A stretch of 61,987 nt of DNA, from NCBI RefSeq assembly GCF_005049045.1, contig NZ_SUPK01000013.1:1-61987 (forward strand). Direction: 5' to 3'. Position numbers and translations under genes: made by a program. The stretch's first letter is position 1. Each line of letters opens with the position of its first letter. This document shows positions 27,709 through 37,630 of this stretch, in pieces. Source of the stretch: Cohnella pontilimi. GTDB taxonomy: Bacteria; Bacillota; Bacilli; Paenibacillales; Paenibacillaceae. Below the pieces are notes generated by a model that worked only from the letters and a program-made list of their open reading frames with translations, made no database searches and was not told the origin of the DNA.

Positions 27709-29211
27709 TCATAAGTGGGTATTTTTGGCTTTTTGCCACCACTCTTCCATTTCTAGTAAATCAGTTTCGTCAAAAGTTTTGCCGCTTATACGCAGTCTCT
27801 CTTCTATATAGTGGAACCTTTCGGTGAATTTGCGATTGGTGCCGGCAAGCGCTTCTTCCGGATCGGCTTTCAGAAAGCGGGCCGCGTTCACCACCGCAAA
27901 AAGCAAATCTCCCAACTCGTCCTTCTGCCGGTCGGCCGGCTCGTCCTTCACTGCGCTGCGCAGCTCCGCCAATTCCTCTTCGATTTTGTCGAACACGCCG
28001 GACAGATCCGGCCAATCGAACCCGACGGCCGCCGCTTTTTTCTGCAGTTTGTAGGCCTTCATCAGCGCGGGCAAGTCTCTAGGTATGCCGTCCAAAACGG
28101 AGGCGCGCTCCGCCGCGCCTTTGCGCCGTTTCTCTTCGGCCTTCATCTGCTCCCAATTCCGCAGTGCTTCCTCGGCATCCCGGGCATTATCTCCCCCGAA
28201 TACATGAGGGTGGCGGAAAATGAGCTTATCGTTCAGCTCGGCGAGCACGTCATAGATGTCGAACGTTCCGAGTTCTTGTTCCATCTGACTGTGCAGAAGA
28301 ACCTGAAGCATCACGTCTCCGAATTCTTCTTTCATATTGTCGGGGTCGTCGTTATCGAGCGCTTCGATGGCTTCATAAGTTTCTTCGATGAAATTTTTGC
28401 GGATCGATTGGTGTGTCTGCTCGCGGTCCCAAGGACAGCCTTCCGGACTCCGCAATATTTCCACGATCTCCTGCAGCCGTTCGAAAGAACGGCGCCGAAG
28501 TGTTTCGTCCCGGTCCGCCCGCACGAAAACCAGCGTCAAATTGCCGTAACCGTCCAGTCGATCAAGCTCATGCAGCGGAACGTTCAGGATGCGTTCTTGT
28601 CCGGGAACGCCCAGCGCCTGTCCGACCACGACGGGATAATCGTCGGGATATACGTTCATCAGCGCCAGCTTGACGTCCGACGCGGTGAACGAATCGTATA
28701 CTTGTCCGATCACGGTATGTAAGCGGGGGCGAAGCGAATCCCGCGTCACTTCGGATGCGTCGAGCAGCTGAAATCCTTCGATCGGATCGAATCCGAGCGA
28801 AGTGAACACTTGGTCGAGAAAGCTTTCTCCGCCGAGAATGCGAACTTCCACGCCCTCCTTCGGCGCACGTTCGCGCAATAGTACGACGGTTCGTTCCGCG
28901 ACCATCGGATGCCCCGGTACGGCATAGACGACCGGCTCTCCTTGCGATTCCTTGGCGATTTGCAAGAGACGCTCAGCGATCGCATCGTACACTTCGGTGA
29001 AATCGTCGTGTGCTTCATAGATGGAATCGAAAGATTCAAACACGATATCCCGTCCGCTCAGGTCGGATACCGCGGGATGGTCAGCTGTACGCACGTAACG
29101 GAGCCGCGATTGTTCCAGCGCCTTCAGCGCTCCGAGTGTCAGCTGATCTTCACCGCCGGATCCGAGGCCGACAACGGTAATGGATGGTGTTGAGTTTGAA
29201 GTTGGCGTCAT
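27709..29211 (-). CDS. mazG: Tetrapyrrole-methylase domain/MazG nucleotide pyrophosphohydrolase fusion (YabN)
   Basis: The 500-residue product joins an N-terminal SAM-dependent tetrapyrrole methylase-like domain (about residues 10-225: VVGLGSGGEDQLTLGALKAL, YAVPGHPMVAERT) to two MazG repeats (about 240-340 and 375-490). The first MazG copy has the metal site EETYEAIEALDND...EEFGDVMLQVLLH and DREQTHQSIRKN. MazG removes pyrophosphate from NTPs and limits misincorporation or ppGpp. The methylase role is unknown. Starts seven bases after spoVB. Confidence 0.94.
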   Translation of the reverse strand: MTPTSNSTPSITVVGLGSGGEDQLTLGALKALEQSRLRYVRTADHPAVSDLSGRDIVFESFDSIYEAHDDFTEVYDAIAERLLQIAKESQGEPVVYAVPGHPMVAERTVVLLRERAPKEGVEVRILGGESFLDQVFTSLGFDPIEGFQLLDASEVTRDSLRPRLHTVIGQVYDSFTASDVKLALMNVYPDDYPVVVGQALGVPGQERILNVPLHELDRLDGYGNLTLVFVRADRDETLRRRSFERLQEIVEILRSPEGCPWDREQTHQSIRKNFIEETYEAIEALDNDDPDNMKEEFGDVMLQVLLHSQMEQELGTFDIYDVLAELNDKLIFRHPHVFGGDNARDAEEALRNWEQMKAEEKRRKGAAERASVLDGIPRDLPALMKAYKLQKKAAAVGFDWPDLSGVFDKIEEELAELRSAVKDEPADRQKDELGDLLFAVVNAARFLKADPEEALAGTNRKFTERFHYIEERLRISGKTFDETDLLEMEEWWQKAKNTHL

Positions 29212-29218
29212 GGGTCGA

Positions 29219-30937
29219 TCATCCTTCCCTGGAATGTGGGGATGAGGGCGTCTGGCGGCGAAGCGCCGCGTGAAGCCGCAGCAGCCAGACGTCCGCGCGC
29301 GAGGCCGCGGAAAGACCGGGCAGCTCGCGCCATTGCTGCGGGCCGACGGCGCCCGCGGCGATCAGGCCGGCGGCGAAAGCGGCTAAGCCCACGGCAACGC
29401 CGGGCAGCGCGGTGAGCAGCGCTCCGGCGCGGTGCGGCAGGCTGTGCGTGAGCGCGCCGAGCGCGAACCCGGTGGCCGCAACGGCCGCGGCCATGAAAGC
29501 GAGCGCGGCAGCCGAGCGCCAAGCGATCGCCAGGCTTGGTCCGGCCACGGCAAGCCGCGAGCGCAGCGACAGCGCGTTCAGCACCGCGGCTGAGGCGTAC
29601 GCGGCAACCATGGCGGCGGCCGCGCCGGTAATGCCGTACGCCGGCACGAGCGCGGCGTTCAGCGCCAGCTTAAACACGGCAGCGGCGGCCAAGTTCACGG
29701 CGGGGGACCGCAGGTCTCCCCGCCCTTGCAGCAGTGCGCCGCTCACCGCCTGCAGCGCGCCGAACAGCGCGGCCGGCGCAAGCAGAGCCATGACCGCGCT
29801 GCCGTTGTCGTCCGCGAACAGCGCGATATCGACCGGCACGGCCAGCAGCGCCAAGCCTGCCGCCGCGGCGCCGCCGAACCACCAGGCGAGGCGCAGCGTG
29901 AACGCGGCCCGCTCGGCCGCCGCAGCATCATCGCCCCGCACCCGCTCGGTCGTCAGCGCGGGCACCAGCGCCGCGGCTGCGCCAGCGGCAGCCATGAGCA
30001 CCAGCTGAAGCAGCGCAATCCCGCGGTTATATACGCCGAATTGGGAGATCGCAGACACCGCGTCCGCCCCTTCTCGCTGAAGCAGCCGGGGAATGGTGAA
30101 CGCGTCGATCAGCCCGAACAACGGAGCGACCACGGAAACCGCCGCCACGGGCAAAGCGATGCCGGCAATCCGTTTCACCAAAGCCAGCCTGGGCTCCTGC
30201 CAATAAAACATTCGTTTCGTAGTCGTATTCCCTGAGGTGCTCGCAGCTGCCTTCCGCCGTATCCAGACGCCTGCTTTGCCGGAAGACTTCTCGGGCCACA
30301 GCATCACGATCAAACCCGCTGCGGCTCCTGCGGCCAGTCCTCCATGGACGGCAGCCGCGGTCGCCGGGCCGCTCCAGCCCGCTCCAACTGCAATGCCGAG
30401 CATCATGAGCATAAAAGCAACGCGCGCGGATTGCTCGATCAGCTGCGACACGGCCGGCCGGAGCATGCTCATCTGGCCTTGCCGGTATCCCCGCAGCGCA
30501 GCTGCTGCAGGTGCAAACAGCAGCGCGATCGAGCTGGTCCGAATGGCGGATGCCGCTTCCGGCACTCCCATCCACTCGGAGAACAGGCCGGCTCCCAGTT
30601 GAAGCGCCGTGAAAGCGATCAGTCCGCTAACACTAAGCAAACCAAGCGACCAACGTACGATTCGCTGCGCACCCAACTCGTCGCCCTCCGCCTCACGCTC
30701 CGCGACGAGCGCGCTCACCGCGGTCGGCAAACCTGCCGCGGCCAGCGTCAGCCACAACACCGCGAACGCGTAAACGGCGCTATATAATCCGAATACTTCG
30801 TCTCCTCCGAAGTTTTGCAGCGGGATTTTCTGCAGCGTGCCGATCAGCTTAGAGACGAGCGCCGCTCCTCCGAGCAGCGCGGCTCCTTTCAGAATCGCCT
30901 GTCCTTGCTCCCGCTGGCCGTATCGTTCCTTTCTCAT
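29219..30937 (-). CDS. spoVB: Polysaccharide/lipid flippase of the MOP superfamily (SpoVB/YabM-like)
   Basis: The 572-residue product has about 14 TM segments and the MurJ/RfbX-like start GAALLGGAALVSKLIGTLQKIPLQNFGGDEVFGLY. It probably exports lipid-linked precursors for cell wall or spore cortex. The location between spoVT and mazG matches yabM of B. subtilis, so it is called SpoVB/YabM-type without certainty about substrate. The second half is extremely Ala-rich and higher in GC than its neighbours. The ATG follows GGGGAGAAGGA. Confidence 0.87.
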   Translation of the reverse strand: MRKERYGQREQGQAILKGAALLGGAALVSKLIGTLQKIPLQNFGGDEVFGLYSAVYAFAVLWLTLAAAGLPTAVSALVAEREAEGDELGAQRIVRWSLGLLSVSGLIAFTALQLGAGLFSEWMGVPEAASAIRTSSIALLFAPAAAALRGYRQGQMSMLRPAVSQLIEQSARVAFMLMMLGIAVGAGWSGPATAAAVHGGLAAGAAAGLIVMLWPEKSSGKAGVWIRRKAAASTSGNTTTKRMFYWQEPRLALVKRIAGIALPVAAVSVVAPLFGLIDAFTIPRLLQREGADAVSAISQFGVYNRGIALLQLVLMAAAGAAAALVPALTTERVRGDDAAAAERAAFTLRLAWWFGGAAAAGLALLAVPVDIALFADDNGSAVMALLAPAALFGALQAVSGALLQGRGDLRSPAVNLAAAAVFKLALNAALVPAYGITGAAAAMVAAYASAAVLNALSLRSRLAVAGPSLAIAWRSAAALAFMAAAVAATGFALGALTHSLPHRAGALLTALPGVAVGLAAFAAGLIAAGAVGPQQWRELPGLSAASRADVWLLRLHAALRRQTPSSPHSREG

Positions 30938-31048
30938 GCATTCCTTCTCCCCATTCTCCCTCTTCAAGCCTGGAGAATCTCCATGTATGCATTATATACG
31001 AATACGGATTCCGGGACGAATATCGGCGCGGCAGGGTATCCAACCTGC

Positions 31049-31090
31049 AAAAAAGCTCCCCGGCACGGCACCTTATACCGTCCGGGAAGC
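31049..31090 (-). terminator. Terminator of spoVT
   Basis: AGCTTCCCGGACGG paired with CCGTGCCGGGGAGCT and followed by TTTTTT on the minus strand, 40 bases after the spoVT stop. Confidence 0.85.
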
Positions 31091-31129
31091 TATCCTTCTT
31101 GGGATCGTGAGCTAATCAAGATATCACGC

Positions 31130-31669
31130 TTACTGCTCCATCTGTTTAGCCAGAAATCCGGCCGCAGTCTCCACCATTTTGCTCTCCATTTCACCCATCG
31201 TCACGCCGTCTTCTTTGCTGAGAAGCACGACTGTTCCGATCGGATCGCCTCCGGCCACAATAGGAGCCGCCACGAACGAGCTGAACGTTTCGCCGTCCCT
31301 CATGATCTCGTATTTACCGCCGCCGGTCTCCAGCATAATTTTGCGGTTCTCCATGCAGCTTTCCAACGTTCCGCCGATGGGCTTGTCCAAGTACTCTTTC
31401 TTGGAAGCGCCGGCCAACGCGATGACAGTGTCGCGGTCGGAAATCATGGTGATATGACCCGTGCTTTCAAATAAGGATTCGGCGTATTCCTTGGCGAAGT
31501 CGCCCAGCTCTCCGATAGGGGAATACTTTTTCAGGATCACTTCCCCGTCCCGGTCCACGAAAATCTCCAGAGGGTCTCCTTCCCGGATGCGGAGCGTGCG
31601 TCGGATTTCTTTCGGAATGACGACCCGGCCGAGGTCATCGATGCGGCGTACAATCCCGGTTGCTTTCAT
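31130..31669 (-). CDS. spoVT: Stage V sporulation protein T
   Basis: AbrB-like regulator of the sigma-G regulon and of spore structure. The 179-residue product has the swapped-hairpin DNA-binding domain at residues 1-50 (ATGIVRRIDDLGRVVIPKEIRRTL) and a GAF-like C-terminal domain (about 60-179). A sigma-G promoter-like sequence lies about 125 bases upstream. The ribosome site is weak (GTGGGGCAACTGG). Its N-terminal domain resembles the AbrB encoded at 51554-51808. Confidence 0.97.
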   Translation of the reverse strand: MKATGIVRRIDDLGRVVIPKEIRRTLRIREGDPLEIFVDRDGEVILKKYSPIGELGDFAKEYAESLFESTGHITMISDRDTVIALAGASKKEYLDKPIGGTLESCMENRKIMLETGGGKYEIMRDGETFSSFVAAPIVAGGDPIGTVVLLSKEDGVTMGEMESKMVETAAGFLAKQMEQ

Positions 31670-31792
31670 GGTCCAGTTGCCCCACTTTCATCGTTGTTTT
31701 CACCATTGGCTGCTGCGCCGGCTCGGATCCCTGACCGGCCTGTATCGCGAAGGCTTTTGCGCTCGGAGGAAGGTTTCACGGATTCGTAGCTG

Positions 31793-31822
31793 TAGTATTC
31801 AACCCCTCCCATTTTCTTATGC
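31793..31822 (-). promoter_or_regulatory. Candidate sigma-G promoter of spoVT
   Basis: GCATA, 18-base spacer, AATACTA on the minus strand, against the sigma-G consensus GHATR and CATWHTA (one mismatch). SpoVT is sigma-G-dependent in B. subtilis. Confidence 0.5.
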
Positions 31823-31899
31823 GCTTGCCCACCGCTGGAGAAAACAGCCAACTGCTCTTCCTGTTATTACCCTTAAACCAACGAAGTGCTTTTGAAAAA

Positions 31900-31931
31900 T
31901 AAAAAGCCGCCCCCAGAGAACGGGGGCAGCC
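31900..31931 (-). terminator. Terminator of mfd-prsA
   Basis: GCTGCCCCC-GTTCTCT-GGGGGCGGC followed by TTTTTATTTTT on the minus strand, about 15 bases past the prsA stop. Confidence 0.92.
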
Positions 31932-31945
31932 GATGAGCCGCTTGT

Positions 31946-33055
31946 TTACTTGCTTGTAGTAGCCGTGGGAGATGCCGTTGCCGACGGCGAAGCCGGTGCG
32001 GATGCCGTAGGCGATGCGGATGGCGACGGCGACGGTTCGGCCGGCAGGGTGACTTTAATATCCAGGCTGTTCTGTTCGCCTTCCAGATACGTCTTGATTT
32101 TTTCGTCCACAACTTCCTGCTTCAGCTCGTCTTTCGTCTCCGCAGACAACTTATCAAACGCCGCGACGTCCCGGCTTGCAACCATGATCACATGATAGCC
32201 ATAGCTTACTTTCACGGGATCGCCGATTTTACCGATGGGCTGCGTGTTGGCGGCGTTTTTGAATTCCGTCACCCATCCTTTCACGACCTGCTTTTCGTAC
32301 AAGCCGCCGTTATCCTTGGAACCGGGATCTTCGGAGTATTGCTTGGCGATTTCGTTCCAGTCTCCGCCTTTTTCGAGCTTGTCCTTCACCTCTTTGGCCA
32401 GCTTCAAGGCGTCCGCGTCGGAACGCTTTTCTTCGCCGGTTTGCGGGTCGGAGGTGGTGATTAGAATATGGCGTACGGTTGCGACGTTATAGTCCGAAGG
32501 ATTTTTATCAAAAACGGCCTTCAAGTCGGTATCTTTCACCGCACCGCTGACTTCCGTTTGTTTAGCCTGAACGACTTGGTTGGCGGAAGCCAGCGCTTTG
32601 ACGAATTTCTTCATCTCAGCGACTGTGATTTTTTGTTGTTCCAGCTGATCTTTCAAGCTCGGCTGCTGTTTGATGGCATCGTTAACCTGCGTTTCAAACT
32701 TCGCCGCCTCGTCGTCGGCCGACTTTTTCTGTGTATCCGTGGTACGGGTAGACAAGACCTTATATAAAACATATTGTTTCAAGAACGGTTCTTTGAATTG
32801 CGGGATTTGCAAATACATCGCCGTCTGCGGGTCGGTTACGGTCAAGAAAGAAGTATATTTGTCAAACTCCCCTTGGCTGATTTCTCCGCCTTTGTAGGTC
32901 GCGACGACTTGACCTTGACCGGCGCCCGGGAGCTGGTCCGTGGCGTTCTTGGGTTCCGCTTTTTTGCCGCAGGCCGAAACCAGTGCGGCCAGCATCACCG
33001 CCGCGAGCGCTAACACGAGCACCCGGCGAATCGGTGTGCGTTTAGGGTGTAACAT
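31946..33055 (-). CDS. PrsA-like foldase lipoprotein (parvulin PPIase)
   Basis: Lipid-anchored folding factor for secreted proteins. The 369-residue product has a signal peptide with lipobox LVSAC (about residue 29), a SurA_N-like region, and a parvulin domain (about 190-305: VATVRHILITTSDPQTGEE, DWNEIAKQYSEDPGSKDNGGLYE, KVSYGYHVIMVASR). It ends in a low-complexity Pro/Ser/Ala/Thr tail (last ~30 residues) encoded by imperfect short repeats. The start lies inside the last 14 bases of mfd. Not in this place in B. subtilis, where mfd is followed by spoVT. Confidence 0.92.
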   Translation of the reverse strand: MLHPKRTPIRRVLVLALAAVMLAALVSACGKKAEPKNATDQLPGAGQGQVVATYKGGEISQGEFDKYTSFLTVTDPQTAMYLQIPQFKEPFLKQYVLYKVLSTRTTDTQKKSADDEAAKFETQVNDAIKQQPSLKDQLEQQKITVAEMKKFVKALASANQVVQAKQTEVSGAVKDTDLKAVFDKNPSDYNVATVRHILITTSDPQTGEEKRSDADALKLAKEVKDKLEKGGDWNEIAKQYSEDPGSKDNGGLYEKQVVKGWVTEFKNAANTQPIGKIGDPVKVSYGYHVIMVASRDVAAFDKLSAETKDELKQEVVDEKIKTYLEGEQNSLDIKVTLPAEPSPSPSASPTASAPASPSATASPTATTSK

Positions 33056-36000
33056 CTTGAAGTTCTCCCTTCGATTTTAGGACTTCCCTGTATTGTACCA
33101 GAAATTCCTCTGCCAGCGCCAACAAAGCGTCGTCGTCCAAGCCTCTTACCTTCAGCCGCACTTGCTGCTGCTGCGCGGATATCGTTACGGTGAGCCGCCC
33201 TTTGAAATTCGCTTCCATCGCCTTCAATTTGACCGGTTCGACCTCGGCGCTGCGGCGGTCTTCGAACTTGATTGTGATTTCCTCTCCGCGGTTAACGATC
33301 GATTCGATCCCGTATTGGCGGCCGTAAACCCGCAGCCTCGCCACCGTGAGCAAATTCAATACCGCCTTCGGAGGATCGCCGAATCGGTCGGTTAATTCTT
33401 CGAACAAGTCCGCCACGTCTTCCAATGTAGAAGAAGCCGCCACTTTTTTATAAATTTCGATTTTCTGGATGCTGTCGTAAATGTAGTCTGGCGGAAGGTA
33501 GGCATCGACACCCAGATCCAGCTGGGTATGGACCGGCTGTACCGGCACCGCTTCAGCGCCGTATCGTTCACTTTTGAGCTTGTTGATTTCTTCCGATAGC
33601 ATTTGAGAATACAAATCGAAGCCTACGGAAGCGATAAAGCCGTGCTGTTCCGCGCCCAGCAAATTGCCCGCTCCGCGAATCGCCAAATCGCGCATGGCGA
33701 TTTTGAACCCGGAACCGAGCTCGGTAAATTCCTTGATCGATTGAAGACGCTTTTCTGCGACCTCGGTCAACACCTTGTCCCGCTGATAGGTGAAATACGC
33801 ATACGCAATCCGGTTCGAGCGGCCGACGCGCCCCCTGAGCTGATAAAGTTGGGAAAGCCCCATCTTGTCGGCATCGTGAACGATCAACGTATTCACGTTC
33901 GGAATGTCCACGCCCGTTTCAATAATACTCGTACTGACCAGCACATCGGATTCGCCGTCCAGAAAATCGAGAATCGTCCGTTCCAGCTCCTGCTCGGACA
34001 TTTGTCCGTGGCCCACGGCCACGCGGGCGTCCGGCACGAGCGCGCTGATCTGCTCCGCCATCTGGTAAATGCCTTGTACGCGGTTGAATAAATAGTAGAC
34101 TTGGCCGCCGCGCGCCAGCTCCCGTTCGATCGCTTCTCGGACAAGCGTCGGACTGTACTCCACCACATAGGTCTGCACAGGGAAACGATTTTCCGGCGGT
34201 GTCTCGATCACGGACAAATCCCGTACGCCGAGCATGGACATGTGAAGCGTCCGCGGGATCGGCGTCGCGGTTAAGGTGAGCACGTCCACATTCGTCTTGA
34301 GCTTCTTCAATTTCTCTTTATGAGTCACGCCGAAACGCTGTTCTTCGTCCACGATGAGCAGACCCAAGTCTTTAAAAATGACGTCTTGCGACAGGAGGCG
34401 GTGCGTGCCGATGACGACATCCACCGTTCCCGCGCGCAGTCCTTTGATCGTCTCGTTCTGTTCCTTGCGTGTGCGGAAACGGCTGAGCACCTTGATCTGA
34501 AACGGATAGCCGGAAAACCGTTCGCGGAACGTTTCATAATGCTGCTGAGCCAGGATGGTCGTCGGGACGAGCACGGCCACCTGCTTTCCTTCGATGGCGG
34601 CTTTAAAAGCGGCCCGCACCGCTACTTCCGTTTTCCCGTAGCCTACATCGCCGCACAGAAGCCGGTCCATCGGGCGCGACAGCTGCATGTCGGCTTTGAT
34701 TTCGCGTATCGCCCGGAGCTGGTCGGGCGTTTCCTCATACGGAAACATCGCCTCAAACTCCTGCTGGTAAGGAGTATCCTCCCCAAATCCGAAGCCTTTG
34801 GTTTCTTGACGCGCCGCATACAGCTTGATGAGATCGTCGGCGATATCCTTGACGGAAGAACGAACCTTCGACTTCACCCGGTTCCAATCCGCGCCGCCGA
34901 GCTTGCTGAGCTTCGGCTCCTTCTCTTCCGCGCCGACATATTTTTGGATCAGATCGAACTGCTCCACCGGAACAGACAGCCGATCGTTGCCGGCGTACGT
35001 AATGTGCAAGTAATCTTTATGAATACCGGCAACTTCCATCGTGCCGATGCCGAGGTATTTGCCAATGCCGTGGTTTTGATGGACGACGTAATCGCCGACC
35101 TTTAATTCCGTATAGCTTTTGATGCGCTCCGCATTGTCCAGATGGCGGTCGACTCTGCGCGCCTTGCGCTGTTTCTGGGTGAACATTTCGCCTTCTGTGA
35201 TGACAACCAAATGCACGGAAGGCAGTTCAAAACCATTCTGCAAATTGCCATGTATAATTTCGGGCGGCTCGATCTGGTAATCCTCCAGCACCCGCCGCAT
35301 CCGGTCGGCACGCTCATGTCCGCCTGCCAGCATCACAATTTTGGCGCCGTTTTTGCGCCAGCGTTCCATCTCGGCTTTCAGCACATTCATTTGTCCGTGG
35401 AAGTTTTGCATCGACCGGCAGACGAAGTTGACGATGTTTTGCGGTTGGGTATGCGGAATCTGCCGGACGAACAAAGAGAGATACACCGTCTGAAACCCTT
35501 TGGGATAAAGGGCTTGCTCCGCCCCAACGGCCAGCGCGAAGCCGGGCAGCGACTTGCCTTGCTGCAGCAAGTGCGTGCTCCACTCCGCCTCATCCCGCTC
35601 CAGCTGACGGGCCGTTTCGCCGAGCCTGCTCGGTTCGTCCAGCATGAGCAGCGTATCTTTCGAAATGTAGTCCAGCAGCGTTTGTCTTTCGGGATACAGC
35701 AGCGAAATATATTTGTAGATTTCAGCAAAATATACGTTTTGTCGCAAAAGCTCGATTTCCCGGGAAATTTCAGCGGAAAGCCGTTCTTTGGCCTGTCGGT
35801 CGCTCATCTTTTCCAATTGCTTCTCCAAAAGAGACTCGGCATGCTGAGCGGCATTCATGAACCTGGCCGTATTGGCGATCAATTCGCGGCACGGACGCAC
35901 CGTGTATTCGTTGAGCTTGTCGATCGACCGCTGATCTGTAGGGTCGAACGTCCGGATCGAATCCAGCTCGTCGTCGAACCATTCCACCCGGTAGGCCATG

Positions 36001-36566
36001 GAGGAAGCCAACGGAAAAAAGTCGACAATGCCGCCCCGCACGCTGAAATGACCTTTTTGTTCCACGCGGTCGACACGTTCATACCCCAGCGCCACCATAT
36101 CGCGCAAAAACCCTTCCATGGGAAGGGTGTCTCCGACACGCAGATCGATTCGCGCTTCGGCCATCGTGTTACGGTCGGGCTGGAAACGCCTGACACCGGC
36201 GAAAGGCACGACAACAATGCCGCGGAAGCCTTCAGCCAGCTTCAGCAGCACGTCCAGGCGGCGGGCGGACGTCTCCGGACTGGAGATCGCCGTCTCCGCG
36301 GCTATGAGTTCGTTGGCGGGATACAGCAGTACTTCTTCTTGCGACAGACATTCTTGCAAATCGTCTGTCATTTTTTGCGCCGCGAACATATTGTGCGTCA
36401 CGACGAGCATCGGCCGCCCGATTTCCCGGTACAAGGCGGCGATCATGACCTGCCGGGCCGAGCCCGACAAACCCGCGACAAGCTGTTCCTTCATGCCGCC
36501 GCGGATTCCGTTCATGACGCTCACCAGATCGGAGTCCGTGACGATCCTTTGGAGCAGCGGGTTCAT
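33042..36566 (-). CDS. mfd: Transcription-repair coupling factor
   Basis: DNA translocase that removes stalled RNA polymerase and recruits UvrA. The 1174-residue product shows the UvrB-like N-terminal module, the CarD-like RNA polymerase interaction domain (about 495-560: [15 protein letters not shown]), the translocase with Walker [17 protein letters not shown] and DEEQRFGV box, the helicase C-terminal half with [10 protein letters not shown] and RGRVGRS, and the TRCF domain. Length matches the family. The ATG follows AAAGGGG. A 12-bp inverted repeat lies in the leader. Confidence 0.98.
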   Translation of the reverse strand: MNPLLQRIVTDSDLVSVMNGIRGGMKEQLVAGLSGSARQVMIAALYREIGRPMLVVTHNMFAAQKMTDDLQECLSQEEVLLYPANELIAAETAISSPETSARRLDVLLKLAEGFRGIVVVPFAGVRRFQPDRNTMAEARIDLRVGDTLPMEGFLRDMVALGYERVDRVEQKGHFSVRGGIVDFFPLASSMAYRVEWFDDELDSIRTFDPTDQRSIDKLNEYTVRPCRELIANTARFMNAAQHAESLLEKQLEKMSDRQAKERLSAEISREIELLRQNVYFAEIYKYISLLYPERQTLLDYISKDTLLMLDEPSRLGETARQLERDEAEWSTHLLQQGKSLPGFALAVGAEQALYPKGFQTVYLSLFVRQIPHTQPQNIVNFVCRSMQNFHGQMNVLKAEMERWRKNGAKIVMLAGGHERADRMRRVLEDYQIEPPEIIHGNLQNGFELPSVHLVVITEGEMFTQKQRKARRVDRHLDNAERIKSYTELKVGDYVVHQNHGIGKYLGIGTMEVAGIHKDYLHITYAGNDRLSVPVEQFDLIQKYVGAEEKEPKLSKLGGADWNRVKSKVRSSVKDIADDLIKLYAARQETKGFGFGEDTPYQQEFEAMFPYEETPDQLRAIREIKADMQLSRPMDRLLCGDVGYGKTEVAVRAAFKAAIEGKQVAVLVPTTILAQQHYETFRERFSGYPFQIKVLSRFRTRKEQNETIKGLRAGTVDVVIGTHRLLSQDVIFKDLGLLIVDEEQRFGVTHKEKLKKLKTNVDVLTLTATPIPRTLHMSMLGVRDLSVIETPPENRFPVQTYVVEYSPTLVREAIERELARGGQVYYLFNRVQGIYQMAEQISALVPDARVAVGHGQMSEQELERTILDFLDGESDVLVSTSIIETGVDIPNVNTLIVHDADKMGLSQLYQLRGRVGRSNRIAYAYFTYQRDKVLTEVAEKRLQSIKEFTELGSGFKIAMRDLAIRGAGNLLGAEQHGFIASVGFDLYSQMLSEEINKLKSERYGAEAVPVQPVHTQLDLGVDAYLPPDYIYDSIQKIEIYKKVAASSTLEDVADLFEELTDRFGDPPKAVLNLLTVARLRVYGRQYGIESIVNRGEEITIKFEDRRSAEVEPVKLKAMEANFKGRLTVTISAQQQQVRLKVRGLDDDALLALAEEFLVQYREVLKSKGELQDVTP

Positions 36567-36585
36567 GGCGTTTCCCCTTTCAATC

Positions 36586-36638
36586 CTCTCCGAAAAGGAG
36601 GCATAGCTCGTAGCTTATTCGGCTTGCTTTTCGGAGAG
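36586..36638. repeat. 12-bp inverted repeat in the mfd leader
   Basis: Arms CTCTCCGAAAAG (36586-36597) and CTTTTCGGAGAG (36627-36638), 29-base loop. In the mfd mRNA it would place a stable hairpin just ahead of the AAAGGGG ribosome site. Confidence 0.75.
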
Positions 36639-36679
36639 ATCTGCATGGTTCGGAATAATGTAACATTAACCAGAAAAAG

Positions 36680-36703
36680 AAGCCCCGGCACATGCCAAGG
36701 CCT
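36680..36703 (-). terminator. Terminator of fin
   Basis: An 11-bp stem with wobble pairs (AGGCCTTGGCA / TGCCGGGGCTT), followed by CTTTTTC on the minus strand, about 35 bases after the fin stop. Confidence 0.7.
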
Positions 36704-36736
36704 CCTCACGATGTGGTTTCGTGTGCGGCGCAAGCT

Positions 36737-36967
36737 TCATTGCAGCGGATTGCTGAGCAGCGCCAGCTCGGGATGCGATTCCAGCGTTTGGCCGCAGTAT
36801 TCGCAAACAACCTTTACGGTCACGTCCCCGTTTGAATTATACGTCATTATACGCTTTCGCTCTTCGGGGGTCAAGAATTGCAGGCCCAACCGGTATTCGG
36901 GGACTTGCCCGCTCTCGAAACGTCCCAGCGGCATATGGCAGTGTCGGCATTCATAGTTTACAGCCAT
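36737..36967 (-). CDS. fin: Anti-sigma-F factor Fin
   Basis: Turns off sigma-F when the forespore switches to sigma-G. The 76-residue product has paired zinc-type motifs CRHC (about residue 7) and CEYC (about residue 55), plus LGLQFLTPEERKRIM. Located between mfd and pth exactly as yabK/fin in B. subtilis. ATG with GGAGG upstream, and a sigma-F promoter match at 37016-37045. Confidence 0.94.
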   Translation of the reverse strand: MAVNYECRHCHMPLGRFESGQVPEYRLGLQFLTPEERKRIMTYNSNGDVTVKVVCEYCGQTLESHPELALLSNPLQ

Positions 36968-37015
36968 ATGGAGGCCTCCTGAATGGGGATCTGCGGCTTC
37001 TTGCCGCGCCTCATT

Positions 37016-37045
37016 CAGTATACCCGCCGAATCTCGATTTTAAGC
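37016..37045 (-). promoter_or_regulatory. Candidate sigma-F promoter of fin
   Basis: GCTTA, 15-base spacer, GGGTATACTG on the minus strand. The -10 matches the GGNNANAHTR consensus at every position, 50 bases upstream of fin; fin is sigma-F-dependent in B. subtilis. Confidence 0.6.
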
Positions 37046-37057
37046 GGAAAGGCATCC

Positions 37058-37630
37058 TTAATCTGAGGATCGGCCATTAAACTTGGCCATCGTCTGATCG
37101 AACGAGTGCGTCAGCGAAAACTCGATCGCATCCGCCGCTTCCTCAATCATCCGTTTGAGATCGGCCGCTTCCGACTTGGCGAATGTAGAGAGCACGTAAT
37201 CGGAAATCACCATGCCCGGCTTCGGCCGGGAAATGCCCATCCGTACCCGGTTGAACGTCTGCGTGCCGGTGTGCTGGATGATCGACTTGATCCCGTTATG
37301 CCCTCCCGCACTGCCTTGGTAACGCAGCCGGATTCTGCCGACTTCGGTGTCCATGTCGTCGTATACGACAATGGCGTCCTCCAGCTGGGCCTTAAAATAA
37401 TCCATGAAAGCCCGTACGGACTCCCCGGACAAGTTCATGTATGTCATCGGCTTTACGAGCGCCACCCGGACGTTCTGTACACGGGCTTCCGCCACAAGCG
37501 CCTTGCATTTGTTTTGAAAAGAGCCGGCATTCCATCTTCGGGCGAGTTCGTCCACAACGAGAAAACCCGCGTTGTGCCGAGTCATCTCGTAAGCGGGTCC
37601 GGGGTTTCCCAGTCCGACGATCCAGCGCAT
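37058..37630 (-). CDS. pth: Peptidyl-tRNA hydrolase
   Basis: Recycles peptidyl-tRNA released from ribosomes. The 190-residue product has IVGLGNPGPAYEMTRHNAGF (active-site His in RHNAG), KPMTYMNLSGESV and the GSAGGHNGIKSI loop. The ATG giving MRWIVGLG follows GGAGGT at 11 bases; two upstream ATGs sit too near or have no site. Known as spoVC in B. subtilis. Confidence 0.97.
   Translation of the reverse strand: MRWIVGLGNPGPAYEMTRHNAGFLVVDELARRWNAGSFQNKCKALVAEARVQNVRVALVKPMTYMNLSGESVRAFMDYFKAQLEDAIVVYDDMDTEVGRIRLRYQGSAGGHNGIKSIIQHTGTQTFNRVRMGISRPKPGMVISDYVLSTFAKSEAADLKRMIEEAADAIEFSLTHSFDQTMAKFNGRSSD

Noticed and set aside
31666..31851. 61-codon open frame directly upstream of spoVT, overlapping its ATG
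   Set aside because: The sigma-G -10 box lies inside it and it has no ribosome site; the low-complexity product looks non-coding.
35142..36956. 604-codon open frame on the plus strand opposite mfd
   Set aside because: Shadow of mfd, with no ribosome site and no recognisable domain.
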